From Nitrospinota bacterium (lineage in GTDB: Bacteria; UBA8248): a stretch of DNA of 8,668 nt. Numbering within the stretch: position 1 is the first letter of the stretch; the number at the start of each line of letters is the position of its first letter. Positions 1-6,951 of this stretch are shown piece by piece. The notes beneath the pieces were generated by a model. It saw only the letters and a list, made by a program, of their open reading frames with translations. It had not been told where the DNA came from and did not search any database. Both the position numbers and the translations under genes were made by a program. The stretch is from positions 17,135 through 25,802 of the forward strand of contig DNYS01000255.1 of the NCBI GenBank assembly GCA_003506735.1, read 5' to 3'.

Positions 1-247
1 CGGAGGAGAGGATATCCTTAATGGTGAGCTGCGAGGGAGGACGCGCAAGCACATAGCCTCCTCTCGGTCCACGTGTGCTCTTCACGAGTTTGGCCCACCG
101 CATTTTGACGAAAAGCTTTTGGAGGTAGTGCTGGCTGATGTTTTGTCGGCCCGCGATTTGTGGCAAAGAGATCGGGTGTATTTGCGAGTGCCCCGCCAGA
201 TCGATCATGGCGATAATGGCATACCGGCCTGTGGTGGAAATTTTCAT
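1..247 (-). CDS. Rrf2-family transcriptional regulator, N-terminal part (runs off left edge)
   Basis: The minus strand reads from an ATG at 247-245 without a stop to base 1, giving 82 residues. They begin MKISTTGRYAIIAMIDLA, the standard opening of Rrf2 winged-helix regulators. The helix-turn-helix follows at about residues 27-50 (ISLPQIAGRQNIS, then YLQKLFVKMR), and the wing GPRGGYVLARPP lies at 60-71. The family includes IscR, NsrR and CymR, which sense Fe-S status, nitric oxide or cysteine supply. The cysteines that would show an Fe-S cluster (near residues 90-105 in IscR and NsrR) lie outside the window, so the signal cannot be named. The ribosome binding site is weak (AGAGAAAA about 3 bases before the ATG). 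The gene faces away from the sulfur operon. A role in sulfur or redox control is inference from neighbourhood only. The family call is secure. Confidence 0.93.
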   Translation of the reverse strand, partial: MKISTTGRYAIIAMIDLAGHSQIHPISLPQIAGRQNISQHYLQKLFVKMRWAKLVKSTRGPRGGYVLARPPSQLTIKDILSS

Positions 248-269
248 CGATTTTTTCTCTATCCATGTC

Positions 270-282
270 GAATTACTAATTC
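270..282. promoter_or_regulatory. Perfect dyad upstream of rrf2, candidate operator
   Basis: GAATTACTAATTC is a perfect 5-bp inverted repeat with a 3-base spacer. It lies 22 bases upstream of the rrf2 ATG, in an AT-rich stretch where the promoter should be. Rrf2 proteins are dimers that often bind short AT-rich dyads and repress their own genes, so an autoregulatory operator is a reasonable inference. I see no strong -35/-10 pair to anchor it. Confidence 0.35.
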
Positions 283-597
283 TAGCAAGAGGACAGGTAT
301 TTGGATATCCTTGCTCCGAATTTCAACCCTCCGTACGCTTGTACTCTGTGTCCTGGACCAGTGATATTTATGTTGGGTCCGGCCGACCGGAATCTCTTGA
401 ATATCCACTATTTATGATAGCCTCCAAGGTCCAATAGCAGGGACTCTTTCGGAGACCATTATGCCCGTCATAGGAGCTCGTCCACGGAATTCCCTCCTCA
501 AGAACTGGCACAATCATTTGAAATCTGCCGTCATCCACGTGATCTCTCTGGCCCATTTCTCCATCCTCCATGCGCGCGGAATGGTTGCTGGCCACAT

Positions 598-640
598 CCG
601 CCGCCGCGTGCGCCTAGCGGCATAGAATGAGCGGCGGCGG
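598..640. repeat. Perfect 10-bp GC inverted repeat (hairpin)
   Basis: CCGCCGCCGC at 598-607 is exactly complementary to GCGGCGGCGG at 631-640, with a 23-base loop that itself can form a small GCC/GGC pairing. No T-run follows on either strand, so it is not a standard intrinsic terminator. It lies mid-way between two divergent genes and about 390 bases before the GNAT start. It may be part of a structured RNA or a DNA cruciform. The trinucleotide nature of the arms means a chance origin is also possible. Confidence 0.55.
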
Positions 641-642
641 CC

Positions 643-661
643 GGGCTCAGCAAGCTGACCC
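643..661. repeat. Second hairpin adjacent to the GC hairpin
   Basis: GGGcTCAG at 643-650 pairs with CTGACCC at 655-661 around the loop CAAG, with one bulged C. It starts two bases after the 598-640 hairpin. Two closely packed stems in a gene-free region are the main reason to consider a small structured RNA here. No promoter or terminator was identified for one. Confidence 0.4.
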
Positions 662-991
662 AGACCCCAACGGCTATCGTCAGAGACAAGAGAGAGTTCC
701 CCATGGATGGTACTCCTTTTCACTGGCAGAGTTCAGTGCTTAATCCCATTCTACCTGAAAGGTCTTTCGCTTTCGTTGCTAAATTCTTTCGTCTAAATTC
801 AATAACCGGAGTTGCCCATAAGTGCGGCCGGCCATTTCTTCGCAGTAGGCTTAGCCACAACCACAACCACGAGGTTGCGCACCATGCACACCTTTTCAGC
901 CAATCAGATCCGAAGCTGAATTGCATGGATAAGCACCCCTATGCCCTCCGAGAGGAAATCGCCCGAGAAGTGCCCCACATATAACTCCAGC

Positions 992-1004
992 TGGCAGGAT
1001 GCCA
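992..1004. promoter_or_regulatory. Dyad upstream of the GNAT gene
   Basis: TGGCA-gga-TGCCA is a perfect 5-bp inverted repeat about 50 bases before the GNAT start codon. It lies just downstream of a -10-like TATAAC (980-985) that has no good -35 partner. The position suits an operator, but there is no matched regulator and the dyad is short. Confidence 0.22.
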
Positions 1005-1027
1005 CCTGGGAAGTTGCGGCGAAAAAG

Positions 1028-1057
1028 ATGACCGCAGAAAGGAGAATAATCAGGTGA
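1028..1057 (+). other. Nine-codon mini-ORF overlapping the GNAT start
   Basis: ATG at 1028-1030 opens a frame reading MTAERRIIR. Its TGA (1055-1057) overlaps the GNAT GTG (1054-1056) as GTGA. Three of its codons are the often rare arginine codons AGG and AGA, partly because the GNAT ribosome binding site lies inside it. Only a weak purine tract precedes its ATG. It may be a translational-coupling leader or chance. Confidence 0.2.
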
Positions 1058-1908
1058 ACGTCACGCTACTACCGGGATCGCCCTTTGACGCCGTAGTCTG
1101 TGGCACGATCTGCCATAAGGCATTTACGGAGCTTTCTGATCGGCACGGCTTTCAACCCTTTTTTTCCGGGCCCGAGGCCGCTATCGGGCTCGTGTCAGAG
1201 CAGCTTTCGCACCCGGCCTATTACTCCGTCATCGCCGAGCTTGATGGCCGCGTCGTCGGTAGCAACTTCCTTGACGAGCGTTCGACCATTGCCGCCATTG
1301 GTCCGATCAGTATTGATCCGGCCGTGCAAAAAGGCGAGATTGGCCGCCTTCTAATGCGGGATGTGCTTGAGCGGGCAGAAAAGCAGCACTTTCCGGGCGT
1401 CCGCTTGGTCCAAGAGGCCTATAACAGCGAATCGCTATCTCTTTACGCCGAGCTTGGGTTCGAAGTGCGCGAGCCATTGGCCCTTATCCAAGGGCATCCC
1501 CTTGCGGTGCGGATTCCCGGATACGCTGTGCGCCCGGCCACGGAAAATGAGTTGGAGGCCTGCGATCAGATGTCCATCAAAGTCCACGGACACCACCGCA
1601 GCGGGGAACTGCTCGATGCGATCAAGGCTGGTACCGCCACCCTTGTTGAACGCGACGACCGTATTACGGGATATGCCACCGTGTTCTCGTTCTTCGGCCA
1701 TGCCCTGGGCGAGACCAACGAGGACTTAAAGGCACTCATCGCGGCAACACCGGAATACGCCGGTCCCGGTTTTCTCTTGCCGACTCGCAACGGCGAGCTT
1801 TTCCGCTGGTGCTTGGAAAGTGGGTTTCGCGTGATCTCACCATTTACTCTCATGAGCTTGGGCTTGTACAGCAATCCGAAAGGCGCCTTCCTGCCCTCGG
1901 CCCATTAG
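1054..1908 (+). CDS. GNAT-family N-acetyltransferase, two-domain
   Basis: The 284-residue protein starts at GTG 1054 behind AAAGGAG at 1038-1044, with 9 bases between. The N-terminal half is a GNAT domain. The acetyl-CoA loop is seen in SIDPAVQKGEIGRLLM (residues 86-101, the Q/RxxGxG/A signature), and the later segment NSESLSLYAELGFEVRE (124-140) matches the motif before the last strands of the fold. The second half starts near residue 150 with YAVRPATENELEACDQM and ends with LPTRNGELFRWCLESGF. It resembles the C-terminal extension of larger two-domain GNAT proteins and lacks a clear acetyl-CoA loop of its own. GNAT enzymes transfer acetyl from acetyl-CoA to amines; the acceptor here is unknown. 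There is no signal peptide, so it should be cytoplasmic. It is separated from lysR by more than 350 bases, and nothing links it to sulfur metabolism. The TGA of a 9-codon mini-ORF overlaps its GTG. Confidence 0.88.
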   Translation: MNVTLLPGSPFDAVVCGTICHKAFTELSDRHGFQPFFSGPEAAIGLVSEQLSHPAYYSVIAELDGRVVGSNFLDERSTIAAIGPISIDPAVQKGEIGRLLMRDVLERAEKQHFPGVRLVQEAYNSESLSLYAELGFEVREPLALIQGHPLAVRIPGYAVRPATENELEACDQMSIKVHGHHRSGELLDAIKAGTATLVERDDRITGYATVFSFFGHALGETNEDLKALIAATPEYAGPGFLLPTRNGELFRWCLESGFRVISPFTLMSLGLYSNPKGAFLPSAH

Positions 1909-2262
1909 AGAGGCGGGACCATCGCCGCTGAAAAGGGAAATTTCGCTGGATTACCCAACAATTTGCATGACTAGCTTCACCCAAAGGCGGTAAAATGGCG
2001 AACGAATTGACGCGAAGACTAAAGAGATGGGTGATTGCCTTACCATGATGGTTCACCGCTCAAATTCAACAAGGGACGAGAATACCCTGGATAGGATGAC
2101 CGACCTCTGGTTTTGGCAGAAATAATTTGGCTGTGATTTCATGATCGCCTTTACATAGCGTCTATTTCCGATAATGTGTACCAGATTGAGGGGGATTTGG
2201 TAGCGTCAGCATTGGACAGTGGAGTGCCAGATAATGCCAATTAAGTGGGAACAGTACCAGCA
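1909..2262. other. Intergenic region upstream of lysR
   Basis: No credible gene lies between the GNAT stop and the lysR start apart from the mini-ORF at 2234-2266. There is no clear intrinsic terminator after the GNAT gene, only a weak GGCG/CGCC pairing at 1912-1926 without a T-run. A compact dyad, ACCAT-g-ATGGT, sits at 2042-2052, flanked by GGTGA (2030-2034) and TCACC (2053-2057), which can also pair. The lysR promoter is presumably here, but I could not assign convincing -35 and -10 boxes. Confidence 0.5.
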
Positions 2263-2266
2263 GTGA
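2234..2266 (+). other. Ten-codon mini-ORF coupled to lysR start
   Basis: ATG 2234-2236 starts a frame reading MPIKWEQYQQ. It has a proper ribosome binding site (AGTGGAG at 2218-2224, 9 bases away). Its TGA at 2264-2266 overlaps the lysR GTG at 2263-2265 as GTGA. This arrangement is typical of termination-reinitiation coupling. It also supports placing the lysR start at 2263. Ten codons can arise by chance. Confidence 0.3.
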
Positions 2267-3207
2267 ATCTTCATCAACTTCAAATATTTTATGCGGTGGT
2301 TCAGCGGCTAAGCTTCACCGTCGCTGCCTCTGATCTCCACCTCACGCAGCCGGCTGTCAGCCTGCAAGTGAAGGCTCTGGAGAAGAGTCTGGGCCTTCCC
2401 CTGCTGGAACGAGGTGGTCCCAAGCTCCGTCTGACTCAGGCTGGCGAAGCCCTCTATCGCTGTGCCGTCTCCATTCTCCATGCCAAGGATGAAGCCGAAC
2501 GGGCCATCGATGAGCTGCGTCAGGTAACCAAAGGGAAACTCATCCTTGGAGCCAACACTACAGGGGGGATGTACGTCCTGCCTCGAATCGTGAGGGCATT
2601 CATGGAACTCTACCCTGAAACGGAAGTCATATTTCATATCGAGTCCACGGAGTGGCTCTATAAAAAAATTCTTGAAAACGTCGTTGACATGGCCCTGGTG
2701 GGTGGTCCCACCGAGGATGGTCGGTTTGGGATAGAACCGGTCTGTCTCGACCATTTGGTGCTTATAGTCTCGCCCTCCCACCATTTCGCCCGTCTTGCCA
2801 AAGTTTCCCTCAAGGATTTAGAGGACCAGCCCTGCGTTCTTCCCCAACCGACCTCCCGGACCAGGCAGTTTGTAGAGCGCAGGCTTCGCGAGATGGGAAT
2901 TAAGCTGCAAGTGGTTATGCAATTATTCGGCACGGAGGCGGTGAAGAAGGCCGTAGAGGCCAACCTGGGGTTCGGGGTCGTTTCCAGTTATGCTGTCGAG
3001 CAGGAATCCGTTTCGGAGACCCTCCGGATAATTCCCATCAAAAAGCTCGAACTCACGCGGCACATGGAACTCATCTACCGTAAGCAGAAGTACTTCTCCC
3101 CCGTAGCCCAGCAGTTTCGGGAGTTTGTTCACACCTATGCCCAGCAGCACCTGAGTCAGCCCCGGCGCGCTGGAAAACGAGCGGCGAAACCCTCCAATGG
3201 GTCATAA
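2263..3207 (+). CDS. LysR-family transcriptional regulator (CysL/CbbR-like), candidate regulator of the sat operon
   Basis: The protein has 314 residues from GTG 2263. The open frame extends six codons further to GTG 2245, but residues MNLHQLQIFYAVVQ match the normal LysR beginning and a coupled mini-ORF ends exactly at 2263. The winged helix-turn-helix is at about 15-40 (LSFTVAASDLHLTQPAVSLQ), followed by the linker helix and then the periplasmic-binding-protein-like effector domain at 91-294. That domain opens GKLILGANTTGGMYVLPRIV, as in the CysL/CbbR subgroup, members of which control sulfite reduction or carbon fixation genes. The C-terminal tail (from about 300) is Arg/Lys-rich and probably disordered. 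The gene lies 135 bases upstream of sat on the same strand with no terminator visible between them, so it may be partly cotranscribed with the operon. The family is certain; the target and effector (perhaps APS, sulfite or another sulfur compound) are inference. Confidence 0.92.
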   Translation: MNLHQLQIFYAVVQRLSFTVAASDLHLTQPAVSLQVKALEKSLGLPLLERGGPKLRLTQAGEALYRCAVSILHAKDEAERAIDELRQVTKGKLILGANTTGGMYVLPRIVRAFMELYPETEVIFHIESTEWLYKKILENVVDMALVGGPTEDGRFGIEPVCLDHLVLIVSPSHHFARLAKVSLKDLEDQPCVLPQPTSRTRQFVERRLREMGIKLQVVMQLFGTEAVKKAVEANLGFGVVSSYAVEQESVSETLRIIPIKKLELTRHMELIYRKQKYFSPVAQQFREFVHTYAQQHLSQPRRAGKRAAKPSNGS

Positions 3208-3215
3208 AGAATCCT

Positions 3216-3225
3216 TTATATATAA
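3216..3225. promoter_or_regulatory. AT-rich palindrome upstream of sat promoter
   Basis: TTATATATAA is a perfect 10-base palindrome nine bases after the lysR stop and 16 bases before the putative -35 box. It could be an UP-like element or part of a regulator site. AT-only palindromes arise easily by chance. Confidence 0.25.
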
Positions 3226-3241
3226 GCGGGCAACTATTTAT

Positions 3242-3270
3242 TTGACGCCTACCCACCTGTTGACCACAAT
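3242..3270 (+). promoter_or_regulatory. Candidate promoter of the sat-apr-qmo operon
   Basis: TTGACG (3242-3247) is separated by 17 bases from CACAAT (3265-3270), matching the sigma-70 consensus at 5 of 6 and 4 of 6 positions. A second TTGAC copy begins 18 bases downstream at 3260. The leader to the sat ATG at 3343 would be about 65 bases. The region upstream is AT-rich. This is the best promoter-like pair between lysR and sat, but it was found by eye and is not proof of a start site. Confidence 0.4.
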
Positions 3271-3342
3271 AGCTCGATCTAAATTTCCAGCATGCCTTGG
3301 TTCTAGTTAGTTCGAAAAATGTGCGATCAAAGAGAAACCGAA

Positions 3343-4560
3343 ATGGCCTTAGTCAACCCCCACGGAAAAGTGAAAAAGCTAAAGCCTCTCTTGCTCGTCG
3401 GGGAGGAACTCAACGAGCAGAGGCAAAAAGCAAAATCTCTGCCCCAGGTCACGATGACTTCTCGAGAGACCTCTGACCTCATCATGATGGGTATAGGAGC
3501 CTTTACCCCCCTTGAGGGGTTCATGGGCGAGGAGGACTGGAAGGGCGTCTGCGATTACTACGCGAGGAACGATGGTGTTTTTTGGCCCATACCCATCACC
3601 CTATCCGCTTCGAAGGAGCAGGCGGATGAACTGAAAGAAGGGGAAGAGGTTGGCTTGATTGACAATGAGACGGGCGACCTCATGGGGAGCATGACCGTCC
3701 AGGAAAAATACACGATTGACAAGGCGTACGAGTGCAAGCAGGTCTTTAAGACCGCTGATGCGGAACATCCCGGCGTGGCCAAGGTGATGGCCCAAGGCGA
3801 CGTCAATCTGGGCGGTCCGTTGAAAGTGTTCAGCGAGAGCTTTTATCCTGAGATGTTCAAGGACATCTATTTGCGTCCGGCAGAGACAAGAGAGATTTTT
3901 CGGGAAAAAGGGTGGAGCGCCGTTGCCGCGCTGCAGCTTCGGAATCCCATGCACCGGTCTCATGAATATTTGGCGAAGATCGCCATCGAAACCTGCGATG
4001 GCGTATTAATTCACCAATTGGTGGGAAAGCTCAAGCCCGGGGATATCCCTGCCGAAGTAAGGGTGAGAGCTGTCAGCGCATTGGTGGAGAACTATTTCGT
4101 CAAAGATACTTGTATCCAGGCTGGATATCCCGCGGAGATGCGTTACGGTGGGCCCCGCGAGGCACTGCTGCACGCCGTGTTCCGACAGAACTACGGTTGC
4201 AGCCATCTCATCGTAGGACGGGACCATGCGGGGGTTGGAGAGTACTACGGTCCTTTTGATGCCCATTGCATATTCGATGAGATTCCCAAAGGTTCCCTGG
4301 AACTACAGCCCCTCAAAATCGACTGGACCTTCTACTGCTTCATATGTGATGGAGTCGCCTCAATGAGAACTTGCCCCCACGGCAAGGAAAACCGTGTCCT
4401 ATTGAGCGGAACCATGTTGAGGAAGATGTTGTCCGGCGGTGAGGAGGTTCCCGATCATTTCAGCCGGCCTGAAGTGCTCTCCATTTTGAAAGAGTATTAC
4501 TCGACATTAGAGGAAAAAGCGGAGGTCAAACTTCACAGGTACGCAGAAGAAAAAAGTTAA
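3343..4560 (+). CDS. sat: ATP sulfurylase (sulfate adenylyltransferase), dissimilatory type
   Basis: This enzyme converts sulfate and ATP to APS and pyrophosphate, or makes ATP from APS in the oxidative direction, in the cytoplasm. The 405-residue protein has the N-terminal PUA-like domain (to about 160) and the catalytic domain. The nucleotide-binding [10 protein letters not shown] is at 198-207, GRDHAGVG at 292-299, and the C-terminal [16 protein letters not shown] at 355-370. Cysteines 332, 335 and 344 with His346 (in CxxC and TCPH) look like the zinc site known in other bacterial enzymes. There is no APS-kinase fusion, as expected for a dissimilatory enzyme. The frame is open to ATG 3319, but ATG 3343 has AAAGAGA eight bases upstream and gives [18 protein letters not shown], the usual family start. 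aprB follows after 22 bases, so it is probably the first gene of the operon. Confidence 0.97.
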   Translation: MALVNPHGKVKKLKPLLLVGEELNEQRQKAKSLPQVTMTSRETSDLIMMGIGAFTPLEGFMGEEDWKGVCDYYARNDGVFWPIPITLSASKEQADELKEGEEVGLIDNETGDLMGSMTVQEKYTIDKAYECKQVFKTADAEHPGVAKVMAQGDVNLGGPLKVFSESFYPEMFKDIYLRPAETREIFREKGWSAVAALQLRNPMHRSHEYLAKIAIETCDGVLIHQLVGKLKPGDIPAEVRVRAVSALVENYFVKDTCIQAGYPAEMRYGGPREALLHAVFRQNYGCSHLIVGRDHAGVGEYYGPFDAHCIFDEIPKGSLELQPLKIDWTFYCFICDGVASMRTCPHGKENRVLLSGTMLRKMLSGGEEVPDHFSRPEVLSILKEYYSTLEEKAEVKLHRYAEEKS

Positions 4561-4582
4561 GGTTATTATTTAGGAGCTAGAT

Positions 4583-5032
4583 ATGCCGACCTATGTAAAC
4601 CCGGACAAGTGCGATGGTTGCAAGGCGTTGGACAAACCCGCCTGCATGTACATCTGCCCCTCGGACATCATGCACCTGGATCAATCCATGGGGAAGGCCT
4701 ACAACATCGAGCCCGACCTCTGCTGGGAGTGCTATGCCTGCGTAAAGACATGTCCCCAGACAGCTATCGATATGCGGGGATACGGGGACGTGATGCCGAT
4801 GGGAGCGAGCCTCACGCCGCTCCGCGGGACCGATTCGATCTTGTGGACCGTGAAGTTCCGGAACGGAGAGATGAAGCGCTTCAAGTACCCCATCCGCACG
4901 ACGCCGTGGGGATCGATCGAGCCATTCCAGGATCTACCGGATCCTAGCGCCGAGGAAGCGAATAAGGCCGGCCTCTGCGGCGAGGCGAAGTACCTCGGCG
5001 TGGACAAGCTCCCCGTCTTGTCGAACGACTAA
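4583..5032 (+). CDS. aprB: Adenylylsulfate reductase beta subunit (ferredoxin-like)
   Basis: AprB passes electrons to the FAD of AprA in the APS reductase heterodimer. The 149-residue protein carries two [4Fe-4S] motifs: Cys10, 13, 21 and 25, then Cys47, 50, 53 and 57. The longer spacing in the first set (Cys13 to Cys21) is characteristic of AprB. Trp48, next to Cys47, corresponds by position to the tryptophan thought to relay electrons between the cluster and FAD in the Archaeoglobus enzyme. The tail from about 105 (TTPWGSIEPFQDLPDP) is the segment that wraps around AprA. The length matches the short AprB form. An extra cysteine, Cys132, lies in the tail. The start has a clear AGGAG at 4572-4576, six bases before the ATG. 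It sits 22 bases after sat and 38 before aprA. The enzyme is cytoplasmic; no signal peptide is seen. Confidence 0.97.
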   Translation: MPTYVNPDKCDGCKALDKPACMYICPSDIMHLDQSMGKAYNIEPDLCWECYACVKTCPQTAIDMRGYGDVMPMGASLTPLRGTDSILWTVKFRNGEMKRFKYPIRTTPWGSIEPFQDLPDPSAEEANKAGLCGEAKYLGVDKLPVLSND

Positions 5033-5070
5033 TCCACTGTTCAATCAACGGCATACCCTGGAGGCAAGTG

Positions 5071-6945
5071 ATGGTCGAATTTGAAACCGAAGTCGTCGAG
5101 TGTGACGTCCTGATCTGTGGGGGGGGAATGGCGGGATGCGGTGCCGCTTATGAGGCTGCTTACTGGGCCAAGTCCAAGGGCCTGCGGGTTGTTCTCGTGG
5201 AAAAGGGTGCGATCGAGCGGAGCGGAGCGGTCGCTATGGGCTTGTCGGCCATCAACTGTTACATGGGAATGAAGTGGGGGGAAAACCAGCCCGAGGACTT
5301 CGTTCGCTACGTCCGCCAGGACTTGATGGGGCTATCACGGGAAGATCTCGTCTACGACATCGCCCGAAACGTCGATTCGTCGGTTCACATGTTCGAGGAG
5401 TGGGGGTTGCCTTTTTGGAAAACCCCGGAAGGGCGCTACGTGCGGGAAGGCCGTTGGCAGGTCATGATCAACGGCGAATCCTACAAGCCCATCGTCGCCG
5501 AGGCGGCCAAGAAGGCAATTGGAGAGGGAAACATATACGAGCGGGTTTTCGTATCCGACCTGTTGATCGATGCCAAGGATCCGAAGCGAATCGCCGGAGC
5601 CGTTGGCTTCAGCGTGCGCGAAAACAAAATTTACGTCTTCAAGGCAAAGGCGGTGATCTCCTCCGCTGGCGGAGCCACGGGAGTCTTTCGCCCCCATTCC
5701 GTTGGTGAGGGGCTCGGGCGCATCTGGTATGCCCCCTGGAACACCGGATCGGTTTATAAGCTGATGATAGAGGCCGGCGCCGAGATGAGTCAGTTCGAGC
5801 ATCGGTTGGTGGTGGCGCGCTTCAAAGACGGCTACGGCCCTGTGGGGATGTGGTTCCTGCTCATGAAGGCGACTCTGAAGAACGCCTACGGGGATGTGGT
5901 GGAAGAAAAAATGGCCGATTTGCTCAAAGATTTTCCGCCCTACAGCACCGGGCAACCGATCCCGACCCCGATCCGGAATCACCAGATGATCCAGGACTAT
6001 CTGGCGGGCCGGGGGCCCCACTACATAAGAACGGACGAGGCGATGCAAAAGATGTATGCCGACGTTCAGCACGATCCGAAGAAGATCCGGCAGATCGAGA
6101 GTGAGGCTTGGGAAGACTTCCTGGACATGACCATGTCCCAGGCCCTGCTCTGGGCGTCGGAGAACATCGACCCGGCCAAGACCCCGTCGGAGGTCGTGCT
6201 GACGGAACCGTATTTAATGGGATCCCACGCCTCGGCGACCGGAGCGTGGGTGAGCGGGCCGGAGGACCTCGCTCCCAAGGAGTACTTCTGGGGGTACAAC
6301 CGAATGACAACCATCAATGGCCTCTTCTCGGCCGGAGACGGCGTGAGCGGATCCGCGCACAAATTCTCCAGCGGTTCCTACACCGAGGGGCGATTGGCGG
6401 GAAAGGCGGCGGTCGCCTATGCCCAAGACAACCCCGATGAGCCGAACGTGGAGCAGGACCGGGTTGAGATAATCAAGAAAAAGCTGCTCCAGCCCCTCGA
6501 AGTCTTCGAGAAGAACCAATCGAAATCGACCAAGCCGGATATTAATCCCAACTACGTGTTACCCAAACAAGCCCTTCTCCGCCTCCAGAAGATCATGGAC
6601 GAATACTGCGCCGGGCAGGGTGCCTACTACCTCACCAACGAGCCGACCCTTAATCGGGGCCTTGAACTGCTCGGTCTCATGAAGGAAGACATGGAGCATC
6701 TGGCCGCCCGGGATCTCCACGATTTGCTGCGGTGCTGGGAGGTATGGGACCGGGTCTGGTGCGCCGAGACGCACATGCGCCATATTCTGTTCCGGGAGGA
6801 GACACGTTGGCCCGGCTACTATTACCGCGGCGACTTCCCCAAAATTGATGAAGAGAACTGGAAATGCTTCGTCAACTCTCGCTACGACCCGGCGGCGGGC
6901 GAGTGGGAGATTTTCAAAAAAGATTTCATATCGATTGTTTCGTGA
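5071..6945 (+). CDS. aprA: Adenylylsulfate reductase alpha subunit (FAD-containing)
   Basis: AprA is the catalytic subunit that reduces APS to sulfite and AMP at FAD, or runs in reverse in sulfur oxidisers. The 624-residue protein begins with a Rossmann motif, CDVLICGGGMAGCGAAYEA (GGGMAGCG at 17-24). Family signatures include ERSGAVAMGLSAIN (49-62), RWQVMINGESYKPIVAEAAK (128-147), ARFKDGYGPVG (249-259), MGSHASATGAW (383-393), and the flavin-binding NGLFSAGDGVSGSAHKFSSG (416-435). Arg250 and His386 are likely the counterparts of the Archaeoglobus APS-binding Arg265 and His398. Trp219 or Trp223 may be the adenine-stacking residue. The frame also opens at the adjacent GTG (5068), but ATG 5071 is six bases from GGAGG at 5060-5064, the better spacing. 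It lies in the operon between aprB and qmoA. The protein is complete, with no frameshift. Confidence 0.98.
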   Translation: MVEFETEVVECDVLICGGGMAGCGAAYEAAYWAKSKGLRVVLVEKGAIERSGAVAMGLSAINCYMGMKWGENQPEDFVRYVRQDLMGLSREDLVYDIARNVDSSVHMFEEWGLPFWKTPEGRYVREGRWQVMINGESYKPIVAEAAKKAIGEGNIYERVFVSDLLIDAKDPKRIAGAVGFSVRENKIYVFKAKAVISSAGGATGVFRPHSVGEGLGRIWYAPWNTGSVYKLMIEAGAEMSQFEHRLVVARFKDGYGPVGMWFLLMKATLKNAYGDVVEEKMADLLKDFPPYSTGQPIPTPIRNHQMIQDYLAGRGPHYIRTDEAMQKMYADVQHDPKKIRQIESEAWEDFLDMTMSQALLWASENIDPAKTPSEVVLTEPYLMGSHASATGAWVSGPEDLAPKEYFWGYNRMTTINGLFSAGDGVSGSAHKFSSGSYTEGRLAGKAAVAYAQDNPDEPNVEQDRVEIIKKKLLQPLEVFEKNQSKSTKPDINPNYVLPKQALLRLQKIMDEYCAGQGAYYLTNEPTLNRGLELLGLMKEDMEHLAARDLHDLLRCWEVWDRVWCAETHMRHILFREETRWPGYYYRGDFPKIDEENWKCFVNSRYDPAAGEWEIFKKDFISIVS

Positions 6946-6951
6946 CGAAGC

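Larger units (their letters stand above)
248..1053. other. Long divergent intergenic region without a convincing gene
   Basis: This stretch separates the leftward rrf2 gene from the rightward GNAT gene. All open frames in it are short (under 100 codons), have no recognisable family, and change frame and strand without continuity. It holds a dyad at 270-282, a small hairpin TCCGG-ccga-CCGGA at 378-391, a pair of hairpins at 598-661, three tandem copies of a CCACAA-like hexamer at 855-872, and a dyad at 992-1004. No tRNA, rRNA, CRISPR array or transposase remnant was seen. It could contain two promoters and possibly a small RNA. Confidence 0.6.

Noticed and set aside
10..19. GGATATCCTT direct repeat with 303-312
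   Set aside because: One copy is in the rrf2 coding sequence and the other in its upstream region. Ten bases with a palindromic core are too short to mean a site without more copies.
681..695. 15-base sequence CAGAGACAAGAGAGA repeated exactly at 3881-3895 inside sat
   Set aside because: It is purine-rich and of low complexity, and the second copy is coding sequence for conserved Sat residues. Most likely chance. It would matter only if further copies appeared in non-coding DNA.
826..833. GGCCGGCC palindrome
   Set aside because: An isolated 8-base GC palindrome in a moderately GC-rich sequence, without partner copies or a positional link to a gene.
703..984. Open frame of 93 codons with a His-rich stretch (SHNHNHEVAHHAH)
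   Set aside because: It has no recognisable family and only an AGAGAG tract as a possible ribosome binding site. The His run follows from a CCACAA tandem repeat. Too weak to call a gene.
1912..1928. Possible terminator after the GNAT gene
   Set aside because: Only 4-bp pairings (GGCG/CGCC or GCGG/CCGC) are present, and no T-run follows.
2308..2784. Minus-strand open frame of 158 codons inside lysR
   Set aside because: It lies fully within a well-supported LysR gene, has no known domain and has no independent signals.
3258..3271. Possible Rex-type site TGTTGACCACAATA before sat
   Set aside because: Rex sites are known before sat in some sulfate reducers, but this sequence has only an imperfect dyad (mismatches at positions 2 and 6) and lacks the TTGTGA/TCACAA-like arms.
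5335..6072. Long minus-strand open frame (245 codons) inside aprA
   Set aside because: It is antisense to a complete, highly conserved aprA, and its translation shows no known domain. It is a shadow of GC-rich codon use.
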